64,000 bases of DNA from Pseudomonas sp. Fl4BN1 (GCF_009908285.1 NZ_JAAARM010000021.1:59854-123853), one strand, 5' to 3'. Positions 8,990 to 17,841 are shown, numbered from the stretch's first letter. A program made the numbers and translations. Notes: generated by a model not told the origin, from the letters alone.

Positions 8990-11020
8990 TCAGACCCTGA
9001 AGGCACCAATCAACTGCTTGAGCTGCACCACTTGGGCCGACAACTGGCGACTGGCATCCTCGGTCTGGTGTGCGCCTTCGGCAGTGCGTTCACCGGCGCG
9101 GTTGATCTCGACAATGTTCTGGTCGATGTCATGAGCCACCGCGGTCTGCTGCTCCACCGCCGCGGCAATCTGCTGGTTCTGGTCGACGATCATGCCCACC
9201 GCCCCAAGGATGTTTTCCAGGGCCTGCTGGACTTTCTCAGACTGCCCCACGGTGCCATTGGCCATGGCATGACTACTGCCCATCGCCTTAACCGCCGCGC
9301 TGACCCCGCCGTGGAGTTTATCGATCATCTGCTCGATTTCCTCGGTGGACTGCTGCGTGCGCTTGGCCAGGGTCCGTACCTCATCGGCCACCACCGCGAA
9401 GCCCCGCCCCTGCTCGCCGGCCCGCGCCGCTTCGATGGCGGCGTTGAGGGCCAGGAGGTTGGTCTGCTCGGCAATGCTCTTGATCACCTCCAGCACCCGG
9501 CTGATGGACTGGCTGTCACTGGCCAACTGATTGATCACCAGCACCGACTGGTCGATCTCGCTGGCGAGCCGGGCGATGCTGCCCTGCTGGGACTCCACCA
9601 GACCACGACCGCTGATGGTTTCATCATTGACGCTGTGGGCGCTACTGACCGCCGCCGCGGCGCTGCGAGCGACTTCCTGGGCGGTGGCAGACATTTGGTT
9701 CATCGCAGTGGCCACCTGTTCGATCTGGCTGCGCTGGCCGGCCACTGCCTGGTTGCTCTGGGCCGAGACGCTTTCTACCTGCCCGGCCTGGCGCTCGACT
9801 TCGCTGACGGTTTGGCCGACTCGCTCGATCAGATCGTGGATCTTCAGCACCGTACCGTTGAACACGCTGCCCAGCTCTCCCAGCTCGTCGCGACTGTGGG
9901 CCTTGAAGGTGACCGTCATGTCCCCGGCCGCGACCTTGTCCATCATCGCTCCAAGGCGCCGCAGGGTGGTGCGGGTCGAGGCGTAGAAACCGCCATACAG
10001 GTAGACGATCGACAGGAACACCAGGGCCAGGGCCACCACCAGCAGCACCATGTGGCTGCGGTTCTGCTCCAGGCGCTTTTGCAGTTCGACGTCGAGAAAC
10101 TTCAAGGTGCCTTCGTTGAGTTGATAGGTCTGTGCCATCAGGCCGCTGACCTGGTCGTAAAACCCCTGCCAGGGCGCGTCCAGGGTGTCGGCCACGATCA
10201 CCTGCTCCTCGAACAGTTCGCTGGCCTGCTTGAGGCTGCCTTTGCTCGCGCCGGCCAGGCTGTCGAGGCTGTCGTGGGCGGCGCGGCTGGCGCCCAGGGC
10301 GTCCTGCAACTTGAGCGCGTATTCGGCCTGGAGCTTTTCGATCTGCACCAGCAACTCGTCGAAACGGGTGCTGGATGATGAGTTGAGGAACCCTTGGCCC
10401 AGGGAGGAGGCACCGATGGCCCGGCCTTCACCCAGGGTCTGGGTAATTTGCGGGGTGACGCTGGTGATCAGCTCGCTGAGCTGGCGGATATCGCCCTGGC
10501 CGTCACGGCTGAGGCCCGACTGGCTGGCGATGATCTGGCTGAACAACTGTGCACTGCCCAACAGTTTGCCGATCAACCCGCTCTTGTTCAGCAGTGAGCT
10601 TTCCCCCTGCTGGGCCTTGAAGGCCGCGACCAGCTCATCGCGCTTGGCGTTGAACGCCTCGACTTGCTGGGGATCCACAGTCACCGCCTGCATGGCTTGC
10701 AGGCGTTCGAGCACGGTTTTCTCCAGGGCGACGATCTTGCCTTCCAGGTCCCCGGCCTTGCCGGACTGGCCGAGGCTGGCGTTGATCTGCACCTGATTGT
10801 TGAGGGTCTCCAGGTCCCGACGCAGGGCCAGGCTGCTGCCCAGCAGATCAAGACTCTGCAACTCGACCTGGGTGCCCTGGAATTCACGATAAGAGTCGCG
10901 CACCAGATAGAAGTTGGTCACCAGCATGGGTAGAAAGAACAGCACGCTGATCAGGCTGAACTTCATGCCGAAGCTCAGGCGGTTCATCAGCGCGACAGCG
11001 GGATAGAGCAAGCTCTTCAC
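8990..11020 (-). CDS. Methyl-accepting chemotaxis protein
   Basis: Inner-membrane chemoreceptor, 676 residues. There is a membrane helix at about 18-38, a long helical periplasmic sensor domain (about 40-325, rich in Leu/Gln/Ala helices, no Cache or PAS signature by eye), a second membrane helix at about 328-350, then HAMP at about 352-405, and a methyl-accepting domain with the conserved hairpin core around EQTNLLALNAAIEAARAGE. The start is GTG with an AGGGAGA site. The same neighbour order (MCP, ampE, ampD, DUF1631, nadC) is known in P. aeruginosa. The ligand is unknown. A weak hairpin at 8940-8968 follows the stop; 8795-8989 otherwise holds nothing clear. Confidence 0.93.
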   Translation of the reverse strand: MKSLLYPAVALMNRLSFGMKFSLISVLFFLPMLVTNFYLVRDSYREFQGTQVELQSLDLLGSSLALRRDLETLNNQVQINASLGQSGKAGDLEGKIVALEKTVLERLQAMQAVTVDPQQVEAFNAKRDELVAAFKAQQGESSLLNKSGLIGKLLGSAQLFSQIIASQSGLSRDGQGDIRQLSELITSVTPQITQTLGEGRAIGASSLGQGFLNSSSSTRFDELLVQIEKLQAEYALKLQDALGASRAAHDSLDSLAGASKGSLKQASELFEEQVIVADTLDAPWQGFYDQVSGLMAQTYQLNEGTLKFLDVELQKRLEQNRSHMVLLVVALALVFLSIVYLYGGFYASTRTTLRRLGAMMDKVAAGDMTVTFKAHSRDELGELGSVFNGTVLKIHDLIERVGQTVSEVERQAGQVESVSAQSNQAVAGQRSQIEQVATAMNQMSATAQEVARSAAAAVSSAHSVNDETISGRGLVESQQGSIARLASEIDQSVLVINQLASDSQSISRVLEVIKSIAEQTNLLALNAAIEAARAGEQGRGFAVVADEVRTLAKRTQQSTEEIEQMIDKLHGGVSAAVKAMGSSHAMANGTVGQSEKVQQALENILGAVGMIVDQNQQIAAAVEQQTAVAHDIDQNIVEINRAGERTAEGAHQTEDASRQLSAQVVQLKQLIGAFRV

Positions 11021-11195
11021 AAAGAAGTCTCCCTTTTCTTTTATTGTTATTGGCAGGCAGGCGAAAGCAGCAGATAGCCACTATTCGGCGCTGCCTCTGT
11101 ATAGCTCAATTTCGGGGGAGGTTTTGTAACTTAAAGTTAACCGCTAGAGAGGCGCCCAGAGCAGGGTTTCCTCAGAAGGCTGAGCAAGGCTGATA

Positions 11196-11222
11196 TGGCG
11201 AGGAAGCAAGCGTTCCTCGCCA
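11196..11222. repeat. Hairpin/REP-like palindrome between MCP and ampE
   Basis: TGGCGAGGAA and its exact inverse TTCCTCGCCA flank the loop GCAAGCG. The gcaagc core resembles the short palindromic repeats common between Pseudomonas genes. It lies just after the ampE stop, but no T-run follows on the minus strand, so termination is not certain. Confidence 0.7.
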
Positions 11223-11249
11223 CAAAAAACCGTGCCCAGCAACCGTCAG

Positions 11250-12086
11250 TCAGGCTAGAACAGTCCACAGGGCAAAACCGGCGTACCAGAGCACTGCCGC
11301 ACGCAGCAGCAGTTCCCAGATACGGTCCAGGCTGTTGATACCTTCCGGCCCCGCCACCGGTGGCGGAATTTCACCGGCCACCAAGCCGACCTTTTCCACC
11401 AGTTGCGCGGCGCTGATGTGCCAGTTGAGCAGTTCGTGGAGCATGACCCGGCTGACAGCGACGAAGTTACCCACCAAGGCAAAACTCACCGCCAGCAAGC
11501 GTACCGGCAACCAGTCGAAGGCGTGCCGCAACTGCTCTGCCCGCTCTATCAGGGCCGGGTTCTTGCCGTGTTCGGCCGCCAGGGCCAGCAGGCGATAACT
11601 CAGGGCCGCCACCGGGCCCAACAGGAAATACCAGAAAATTACCGCAAAGAAGCTCTGGAAGGCCTGCCACAACAGGTGGGCCTGAACGCTTTCCAGCAGT
11701 TGCTCACCATTGTCGGCACAGATGTCCAGGTCACGCTTGGCAACGTGGACTGCCGCTTGCAGGTCCTCGCGTCGCCAGGCATCGCGGAACGGCCCCAGGC
11801 CGCCCAACAGGTCCCCCCTTCCCAGGGCATAGATCACCACCCACAGATGCACCGGCAGAGCCAGCAAGCCATAAGCCACCGGCTGCAGGACCCACAGCAA
11901 CACGCCGAGCAAGATCACTGGCAGCAGTATCAAAACCATCAACAGCCACCACGGATGCCCGGCCATGCGCGGGCTCGACTCCAGTCGTGCCAATTGCCGC
12001 AGCCACCAACCGTCGCGCTGTACCCGCTGGCGCAAGGCCGAGAATTTCTCGATCCATACCGCCAGCAGCAACACCAGAAAACTCAT
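11250..12086 (-). CDS. ampE: AmpE, regulatory membrane protein of the amp system
   Basis: Integral inner-membrane protein (278 residues) encoded with ampD and linked by family knowledge to beta-lactamase signalling. Hydrophobic segments are visible at about 1-12, 47-70, 74-92, 146-170, 200-215 and 262-276. The N-terminus MSFLVLLLAVWIEKFSALR is typical of AmpE. The ATG overlaps the ampD stop by four bases (ATGA), so the two are translationally coupled. A GGAGAAGGGGG stretch lies upstream. Its exact biochemical role is not defined. Confidence 0.92.
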   Translation of the reverse strand: MSFLVLLLAVWIEKFSALRQRVQRDGWWLRQLARLESSPRMAGHPWWLLMVLILLPVILLGVLLWVLQPVAYGLLALPVHLWVVIYALGRGDLLGGLGPFRDAWRREDLQAAVHVAKRDLDICADNGEQLLESVQAHLLWQAFQSFFAVIFWYFLLGPVAALSYRLLALAAEHGKNPALIERAEQLRHAFDWLPVRLLAVSFALVGNFVAVSRVMLHELLNWHISAAQLVEKVGLVAGEIPPPVAGPEGINSLDRIWELLLRAAVLWYAGFALWTVLA

Positions 12087-12643
12087 TGTCTTTCCCCCTT
12101 CTCCACGGCGGCACGATAGCGTGCCCAGTCGAAAGCCGGGCCCGGGTCGGTCTTGCGCCCGGGCGCGATGTCGCTATGCCCACAAATTCGCTGTGGTGTT
12201 ATAGCGCAATAAACTGCCTGCAATTGATCGGTCAGGACACCCAAGGACTGATACTGGGCGTTGCTGAAGGGCAGCTCATCGGTGCCTTCCAGTTCAATGC
12301 CCAAGGAAAAATCGTTGCAGGTCTCGCGCCCCTCGAAGCTCGACACCCCGGCGTGCCAGGCCCGGTCCAGACAAGAGACAAACTGCGTCACGGCGCCGTC
12401 ACGCTCGATCAGGAAATGCGCGGACACGCGCAAGTCGGCGATCCCGGCAAAATACGGATGCTCTGTGACATCAAGGCGATTCTGGAAGAATTCCTGCACC
12501 TTGCCGGTGCCGAACTGCCCCGGCGGCAGGCTGATGTTATGGATCACCAGCAGGGAGATTTCGCCCCCCGGGCGCTCATTGAAATTGGGTGATGGGCAGT
12601 GACGTACGCCATGACACCACCCCGTGGCAGGGTCCAGCCGCAT
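12083..12643 (-). CDS. ampD: 1,6-anhydro-N-acetylmuramyl-L-alanine amidase AmpD
   Basis: Cytoplasmic zinc amidase that removes the peptide from anhydro-muropeptides during cell-wall recycling, and so keeps the AmpR-controlled beta-lactamase off. The 186 residues show the amidase_2 fold with likely zinc ligands His35 (LVIHNIS), His156 (GHSDIAPG) and Asp166 (KTDPGP), matching the known AmpD triad spacing. ATG 12643 has an AAGGAA site. All ligands are intact, so the protein looks functional. Confidence 0.96.
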   Translation of the reverse strand: MRLDPATGWCHGVRHCPSPNFNERPGGEISLLVIHNISLPPGQFGTGKVQEFFQNRLDVTEHPYFAGIADLRVSAHFLIERDGAVTQFVSCLDRAWHAGVSSFEGRETCNDFSLGIELEGTDELPFSNAQYQSLGVLTDQLQAVYCAITPQRICGHSDIAPGRKTDPGPAFDWARYRAAVEKGERQ

Positions 12644-12706
12644 ACCAGTTCCTTCAGCTAAAGCCTTGAATGGCCCAGTATGCCGCGTTACGCCCTCGGG
12701 TTGCGA

Positions 12707-14935
12707 TCACTTGCCGTGATTGAGCCGCTGCAGATTGCCGATCACCGATTCCAGGGCTCGGTCGAACAGCAAGGTATCGTCCAGGGCGCGCACTGCGCCT
12801 CGGTGAAACTCCAGGGCCAAGCCCATGCGCGTGCGTTCCAGGACCTTCATCCCGGTGCGGTTGACGAACACGTACTTGGCCACTGGATGGGACACAATCG
12901 CCGCCAGCTTGCAGCGCAAGGTGTTGTCCTCGTCCTCCTGGAACTCGACCCAGGCCCCCAGTCGCAGTTGGTCGACTTGCAGCACACTGGCGTCATTGGC
13001 GGGCAACGCCAGCGGCGCGGCCTCCAGAGGGCCCTCCTCCGCGGAGGGCAGGAGGATCTCTTGAGCCACCACGATCATCTCGACGCGCTCCGCCTCCAGA
13101 GCCACCACTCGCGGCTGAGGGACCTGGGCTTCGCGCTCGAACGCCTGCAGGTGCAGGAGTTCAAGCTGGCTGAAAAATTCGCTGGTGGCGAAGGGATCGA
13201 AAGCCGCACCGCTCAAACCGTCACGCAGGCCCTTGAGCAACCCCGGCACCAGCGCCAGCAAGCGCATCGCGGTGTCCGGCTGCTCGTGGCGCTGCACGCT
13301 CCAGATCAGTTCGGTCAGGGTCTGCTCGGCAATCTGCCATTGGGTGGAGTCATCGCCATGCTTGAGGAAACTGAGCAGCAGGACCTGGCTCCAGGCGTCA
13401 CGGACAAAGTCCACTACTTTGTGCGGCAGCACCTTGCCCAGCAGCGCCTCATTCAACGCTTGCTCGACCCGGCGTCGGGCCATCTCCGCCTTGGCCCGGC
13501 CTTCCTCGGCGTCGCGGGTACGCTGCTCCAGCAACTCGGCCCGGCGTCGCTCGTCGGCGGTAAAGGCGAGAAAGTCCGCCAGCAGCTCGGAAAAGATCGC
13601 CGGGTCGTCGGTGAATTCGCTCAGCAAGCGCTGTACCACTTGCTCGATACGCAGGTACAGGCTGTCGCGCTGATGGTCATCGCAGCCACCCCAGCCCATG
13701 GCGGCCGCAGCAATTTCATTCATCAGGCGCCGGGCCGGATGACTGCCGCGGCTGAAGAAGCTCTTGTCCAGCACCGCCACCTTGAGCATGGGGATCTGCA
13801 GGCGCCCGATCAACGCCTTGAGGGAGTCCGGCAGGTTGCGGTCATCGAGGATGCACTCGAAGAGCATGGCGATCAGGTTGATCACGTCTTCATCGGCGAC
13901 CCCCACCACACGGGACTTGCCGCTCTTGACGCTGACCCGGGTCAGCAACTGCTCCAACTGGTTGCGCAGGTCGAAGTCTTCCTGGGCGCTGGGCGCCGGC
14001 ACGTACTGCTGCAAGTGCGACAGCAGGCGCAGCAGATCGCGGGTCGAGATCGGTTGGGTTTCAGCGCTGGCTTCCAGGGTCGGTGCGACACTGCCGCGCA
14101 CATGGAAGAGCAGCGTCTGCAACGCTGCGAAAACCTCCTGGACGCTCTCGTCGAGCTGCCCCTGGCTGGGCTTGACGGTACCGTCTTCGCCTGCCGCGCC
14201 CTGCACGTCGGCCTGGGCTCGATCCGAGGCCCGTCGCGCCGGAGCGGGCATCAACTCCGGCAGAATGCCAGTGGCGATCAGCAACTGGTTGGCCTCGGCA
14301 TAAAGCTGCTCCGCGTCGCTGAGCACATAACGCTCGAAGAGCTTGAGGATGATCAGCTTGACCTTGATCTCGACCCCCAGGCTGCGCCCGGACTGCAGGA
14401 AATACTCGCACAGCAACGCCGGTCCCAGGGGGTTTCCTGAATCCGCCAGGCGCTGGCCCAGCAGTACTCCCAGACGCGCCGTCAATTGCCCCAGGGCGAA
14501 ACCATCACGATTGAGTACCTTGGCCACCATGGCATCCACTGCCACGCTCTTTTCCAGGTCATCGTGAGTAGGGGCCAACGATGGGTCATAGGCCACCGTA
14601 TGAGGAATGACCAAGGCCGGATCGTATTGGACCAGACCGGCAAAGGCTTCGAAAAACTTCTCGAGAAAACCACGCTCGATACTTTTGCGCTTCAGGCGCA
14701 GGTCGCGCATGGCTTCAAACAGCGTGTTCTGCTCGACGTTGTTCTGCGCCCGGTCAGCCATTTCAAACAGGGTATCGTCAGCATTATCGAACAGCTCCTG
14801 CAAGCCGTGGCGCAGTTGCTGGGCAGCCTTGTCACGAACCTGAAGCAGAATCACCGGCAGGCGGGCAAGCGGCGACGCGGTCGCCTGATCTGTAGCCGCC
14901 TTGTGCAAAGGCACTACATTCCCGTCGTTGTGCAT
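12707..14935 (-). CDS. DUF1631 family protein
   Basis: 742-residue cytoplasmic protein of the DUF1631 family, function unknown. Older genome annotations call homologues thymidine phosphorylase, but none of that enzyme's motifs are visible. It is largely helical, with an acidic, charged central part (for example the ERRRAELLEQRTRDAEEGR region at about 470-490). ATG 14935 has a strong AGGAGG site. It lies upstream of ampD on the same strand with 63 bases between, and is divergent from nadC. Confidence 0.88.
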   Translation of the reverse strand: MHNDGNVVPLHKAATDQATASPLARLPVILLQVRDKAAQQLRHGLQELFDNADDTLFEMADRAQNNVEQNTLFEAMRDLRLKRKSIERGFLEKFFEAFAGLVQYDPALVIPHTVAYDPSLAPTHDDLEKSVAVDAMVAKVLNRDGFALGQLTARLGVLLGQRLADSGNPLGPALLCEYFLQSGRSLGVEIKVKLIILKLFERYVLSDAEQLYAEANQLLIATGILPELMPAPARRASDRAQADVQGAAGEDGTVKPSQGQLDESVQEVFAALQTLLFHVRGSVAPTLEASAETQPISTRDLLRLLSHLQQYVPAPSAQEDFDLRNQLEQLLTRVSVKSGKSRVVGVADEDVINLIAMLFECILDDRNLPDSLKALIGRLQIPMLKVAVLDKSFFSRGSHPARRLMNEIAAAAMGWGGCDDHQRDSLYLRIEQVVQRLLSEFTDDPAIFSELLADFLAFTADERRRAELLEQRTRDAEEGRAKAEMARRRVEQALNEALLGKVLPHKVVDFVRDAWSQVLLLSFLKHGDDSTQWQIAEQTLTELIWSVQRHEQPDTAMRLLALVPGLLKGLRDGLSGAAFDPFATSEFFSQLELLHLQAFEREAQVPQPRVVALEAERVEMIVVAQEILLPSAEEGPLEAAPLALPANDASVLQVDQLRLGAWVEFQEDEDNTLRCKLAAIVSHPVAKYVFVNRTGMKVLERTRMGLALEFHRGAVRALDDTLLFDRALESVIGNLQRLNHGK

Positions 14936-15065
14936 CCAAGCCTCCTGGAAAAGGTGTTTCTTCGGTTCGATTTCAAGGTTCAGTCAAGCCGGCGACGCTC
15001 ACAGCCGGCTCTCAGCGGAGGCAAGTGCACTCTACTGCTCTTTAGTTAAGGGGGGAGCCAAAGAT

Positions 15066-15109
15066 ACGTCAAAGCTATGACGTCAATTACAAGTCATATT
15101 ATCTTGTAA
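15066..15109. promoter_or_regulatory. Two adjacent perfect inverted repeats upstream of DUF1631 gene
   Basis: ACGTCA-N6-TGACGT (15066-15083) and TTACAAG-N9-CTTGTAA (15087-15109) sit three bases apart in the 364-bp gap 14936-15299 between the DUF1631 gene and nadC, about 130-175 bp in front of the DUF1631 start. They look like dimeric regulator sites in an AT-rich promoter region. The regulator is unknown. The rest of the gap holds the nadC promoter and nothing else clear. Confidence 0.45.
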
Positions 15110-15242
15110 AAACCCCCTCTTGCGCCAGCAGACTCTGCCGCCTCTTCTGAAAAAACCCTCGTTTCGTTAAGAAAATTCACTCTCATTCATCGGACAAAGC
15201 TACGAAAGACAGGTTCGCTAAAGACTGCCGAGATTTGCTGCC

Positions 15243-15272
15243 TTGGGTTAGCCGATCCCCTGCCCCTATAAT
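15243..15272 (+). promoter_or_regulatory. Sigma-70 promoter of nadC
   Basis: TTGGGT (15243-15248) and a perfect TATAAT (15267-15272) with 18-base spacing, ending 27 bases before the nadC ATG. This predicts a short leader of about 20 bases. Confidence 0.75.
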
Positions 15273-15299
15273 CGGCACACTTTGTTTGTGGAGCCCGTT

Positions 15300-16148
15300 A
15301 TGCCGAATCTACGCCTCGCCGACCTGACCGCCGAAATCGAAGCCAACGTGCGCCGCGCATTGCTGGAAGACATCGGCAGCGGCGACATCACTGCGCAATT
15401 GATCCCGGCCGAACGTCTGGCCAAAGCCACCATCATTACCCGCGAGGCCGCAGTGATCAGCGGTACCGCCTGGGTGGATGCGGTGTTCCGCCAACTGGAT
15501 CCGCGAGTTGCCGTGCACTGGCAGGTGGCTGACGGTGAGCAGGTTGTGCCCAACCAGGCGCTGTTTCACCTCGAAGGCCCGGCCCGTTCGTTGCTCACTG
15601 GCGAACGCAGCGCGCTGAACTTCCTGCAAATGCTCTCCGGCGTGGCTACTCGGGCGCGTTATCTGGCCGACTTTGTCAGCGATACCCAGGTCAAGCTGCT
15701 GGATACCCGCAAAACGCTCCCTGGCCTGCGCCTGGCACAAAAGTACGCGGTCACCTGCGGTGGCTGCCATAACCACCGCATCGGTCTGTACGACGCGTTC
15801 CTGATCAAGGAAAACCACATCGCCGCCTGCGGGGGAATCGCCCAGGCCATCAGCGCCGCCCACCGGATCGCCCCGGGTAAGCCGGTGGAAGTGGAAGTGG
15901 AAAGTCTTGCGGAATTGAAAGAGGCCCTGGCTGCAGGTGCCGACATCATCATGCTCGACGAACTGAGCCTGGACGACATGCGCGAGGCCGTGCGCCTGAA
16001 TGCCGGCAAGGCCAAGCTGGAAGCCAGCGGGGGAATCAACGAAAGCACCTTGCGCCCGATTGCCGAAACCGGGGTGGACTACATCTCCATCGGCGCCATG
16101 ACCAAGGATGTGAAAGCCCTGGACCTGTCCATGCGGCTGAGCCTCTGA
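15300..16148 (+). CDS. nadC: Nicotinate-nucleotide pyrophosphorylase (carboxylating)
   Basis: Quinolinate phosphoribosyltransferase of de novo NAD synthesis: quinolinate plus PRPP gives nicotinate mononucleotide and CO2. The 282 residues contain ALLEDIGSGDIT near the N-terminus, the active-site DTRKTLPGLR at about 140, and the C-terminal phosphate-binding LEASGGIN and YISIGAMT. The open frame begins at 15282, but ATG 15300 with GGAG in front gives the conserved MPNLRLADL start and the usual length. It is transcribed alone from the promoter just upstream. Confidence 0.96.
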   Translation: MPNLRLADLTAEIEANVRRALLEDIGSGDITAQLIPAERLAKATIITREAAVISGTAWVDAVFRQLDPRVAVHWQVADGEQVVPNQALFHLEGPARSLLTGERSALNFLQMLSGVATRARYLADFVSDTQVKLLDTRKTLPGLRLAQKYAVTCGGCHNHRIGLYDAFLIKENHIAACGGIAQAISAAHRIAPGKPVEVEVESLAELKEALAAGADIIMLDELSLDDMREAVRLNAGKAKLEASGGINESTLRPIAETGVDYISIGAMTKDVKALDLSMRLSL

Positions 16149-16158
16149 GCCATGAAAA

Positions 16159-16183
16159 ACGCCAGCCTGGTTCAGGCTGGCGT
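16159..16183. terminator. Intrinsic terminator between nadC and DUF6388 gene
   Basis: ACGCCAGCCTG-GTT-CAGGCTGGCGT is an 11-bp perfect stem. On the minus strand it is followed by TTTTTC, so it terminates the DUF6388 gene, whose stop is six bases away. It may also serve convergent nadC. Confidence 0.85.
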
Positions 16184-16188
16184 CGGGT

Positions 16189-16485
16189 TCAACTGTCGAT
16201 CTCGTTGAGCTGCAAGTAATCCTCGAGGTCCATGCCCAGCGCTTCAGCAACCTCCTGATGCACTTCCAGGCGCATGGCCTTCAACTCTTCCGGTGTCTCG
16301 GCCACCAGATCGAGCACCAGTTCCCACGGCTCGATGCCGCGAGACTCCGCCTCGTCCTCAAAGGCCCATTGCGCCTGTTGCTTCTGTTCTTCCGGGCTCA
16401 GGGCGCTGATTTCTTCTTGCAAGGAAGGCGTGGCAGCCAGGTACCTTTCAAGCGCTACGTCGATTCTTGCCTCTTTAGGAATCAT
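16189..16485 (-). CDS. DUF6388 family small protein
   Basis: 98-residue acidic soluble protein resembling the DUF6388 family of Pseudomonas, function unknown. It is helical and rich in Glu (LSPEEQKQQAQWAFEDEAE). The open frame extends to 16548, but MIPKEARIDVALERYL from ATG 16485 is the likely start, with a weak GAGAACGAG site in front. It ends next to a strong terminator and is transcribed alone. Confidence 0.75.
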   Translation of the reverse strand: MIPKEARIDVALERYLAATPSLQEEISALSPEEQKQQAQWAFEDEAESRGIEPWELVLDLVAETPEELKAMRLEVHQEVAEALGMDLEDYLQLNEIDS

Positions 16486-16806
16486 CTCGTTCTCTCTGAT
16501 CGTGGGAATGGAAGATGGATCTGGATCGTTGGGATCTCTCTGCCGCAAAAAACCGTTTCAATCGTCGATTTATCTGGCCTTCAGAACCATTCGGGATCAT
16601 CTGAAAACAGCATGCTGGTACTCAGACAGAAACCGAATATAGGACCTTTGGGCGACGATTTATATGACCCAATGCATCAATTGGGTAAAAACCGGCCATC
16701 CCACGCATCGTAAAGGCTGCGCCCACGATCCTGCCTACGGGAACAAGTTTTCAGGAACGCAGTCATAGCGTTGTGCCACATCGGCACTTCACAAGGAATC
16801 TCAGTG
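16486..16806. other. Divergent intergenic region, no gene seen
   Basis: 321 bases between the DUF6388 gene (minus) and the coiled-coil repeat gene (plus). It is lower in GC than its neighbours and must hold both promoters. No convincing -35/-10 pair, operator or RNA fold was identified by eye. Confidence 0.5.
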
Positions 16807-17712
16807 ATGTCCAGTTGTTCAAAGTCTGCGCCTGCACTGTTCTCGATCAGTATGGCGGCGCTGTTGTTCGGCAGTTTGACTCTCCCGCAACAGGCTCGGG
16901 CCGCTATCGAGTACCAGACCGACAGCCCTTCTTCCTACGACAAACTCGGCACCATCCACCGCGACGCTCGCGGAAATTACACACTGCACAGTTCGGACTT
17001 CAGCAGCGATGACCTGAAGAACCTGCAGGACAGCCTGAAAAGCACCAAGGCCGAGCTGGAGAAACTGCAGAGAACCGTCAGTGACCAGGCTCGAACATTC
17101 GACGAGTTCAAGCGCAATAGCGGTTCCAGCTCCAGCAGCAATGCCAACGAACTCTCCACTCTAAAGCGCACTGTCAGCGATCAGGGCAACAGCTTGAGCA
17201 AGCTGGAGAAGCAAGTAGAAGAGCTCAAGCGCAGTGCAAGCGGCAGCTCGAACTCAAATAGCAGCGAACTGACCAGCCTCAAGCGCACCCTCGGTGACCA
17301 GGGCAGCAGCCTTGATAAACTGGAGAAACAAGTAGAGGAGCTCAAGCGCAGCACGAGCGGCAGCTCGAACTCAAATAGCAGCGAACTGACCAACCTCAAG
17401 CGTGACATCGGCAATCAGGCCAGTGAGCTAGGCAAGCTTGAACGTCAGTTGGAAGACCTCAAACGCAACGCTGGATCCAGCTCGGGCTCCAGCTCTAGTG
17501 AACTTTCCAACCTCAAACGCGATGTCAGCAGTCAAGGCAATGAACTCAACAAGCTCGGCAGCCAGTTGGAAGATCTCAAGCGCAATGCCGGCTCCAGCTC
17601 CAGTTCAAGCTCCAGCGAGCTATCCAACCTGAAACGTGAGGTGAGCAACCAGGACAACGAACTGGACAAACTCAAACGCAGCGTGGATGACCTGAGTAGA
17701 AAGGTGAAATAA
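16807..17712 (+). CDS. Secreted coiled-coil protein with 39-residue repeats
   Basis: 301-residue exported protein of unknown function. A signal peptide covers residues 1-32 (hydrophobic SISMAALLFGSLTL, likely cut after ARA). A short linker (AIEYQTDSPSSYDKLG) follows, then a helical segment at about 66-103, then five repeats starting exactly at residues 115, 154, 193, 232 and 271. Each repeat is a heptad-like coiled coil (ELSNLKR..SNQ..ELDKL..QLEDLKR) followed by a Ser/Gly/Asn-rich linker; the last lacks the linker. ATG 16807 has AAGGA in front. No anchor, cysteine pair or lipobox is present after cleavage. A periplasmic or surface spacer role is a guess. Confidence 0.85.
   Translation: MSSCSKSAPALFSISMAALLFGSLTLPQQARAAIEYQTDSPSSYDKLGTIHRDARGNYTLHSSDFSSDDLKNLQDSLKSTKAELEKLQRTVSDQARTFDEFKRNSGSSSSSNANELSTLKRTVSDQGNSLSKLEKQVEELKRSASGSSNSNSSELTSLKRTLGDQGSSLDKLEKQVEELKRSTSGSSNSNSSELTNLKRDIGNQASELGKLERQLEDLKRNAGSSSGSSSSELSNLKRDVSSQGNELNKLGSQLEDLKRNAGSSSSSSSSELSNLKREVSNQDNELDKLKRSVDDLSRKVK
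17149..17709 (+). repeat. Tandem 117-bp coding repeats
   Basis: Five in-frame units of 117 bp encode the 39-residue repeats of the coiled-coil protein; the fifth is partial. The second and third junctions are nearly identical in DNA (shared stretches such as ggcagctcgaactcaaatag), so copy number could change by recombination or slippage. Confidence 0.85.
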
Positions 17713-17730
17713 GCCAACGATAGATATGAC

Positions 17731-17753
17731 AAAGCCCGCATCACGCGGGCTTT
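17731..17753 (+). terminator. Intrinsic terminator after the coiled-coil gene
   Basis: AAAGCCCGC-ATCAC-GCGGGCTTT followed by TTTGCTTTG, 18 bases after the stop. The convergent tRNA-Thr gene lies just beyond; the A-rich left arm allows use in both directions. Confidence 0.88.
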
Positions 17754-17765
17754 GCTTTGTACAAC

Positions 17766-17841
17766 TGGTGCCGGAGACAGGAATCGAACCTGCGACCTTC
17801 GCGTTACGAGTGCGCTGCTCTACCGACTGAGCTACACCGGC
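17766..17841 (-). tRNA. tRNA-Thr (anticodon CGT)
   Basis: 76 bases including an encoded CCA. The minus strand begins GCCGGTGTAGCTCAG, has anticodon loop CTCGTAA (anticodon CGT) and TTCGATT in the T loop, and ends CCGGCACCA. It aligns closely with E. coli tRNA-Thr(CGU). The acceptor stem has one U-U mismatch at pair 6-67. Confidence 0.96.

Noticed and set aside
8930..10378. 482-codon open frame antisense to the chemoreceptor
   Set aside because: It lies opposite a full-length MCP with all family motifs; high GC makes long antisense frames common, and many similar shadows exist opposite carB, infB, pnp and ftsH.
12707..14935. Calling the DUF1631 gene thymidine phosphorylase
   Set aside because: That name is a carried-over annotation; none of the expected phosphorylase motifs is visible in the 742 residues.
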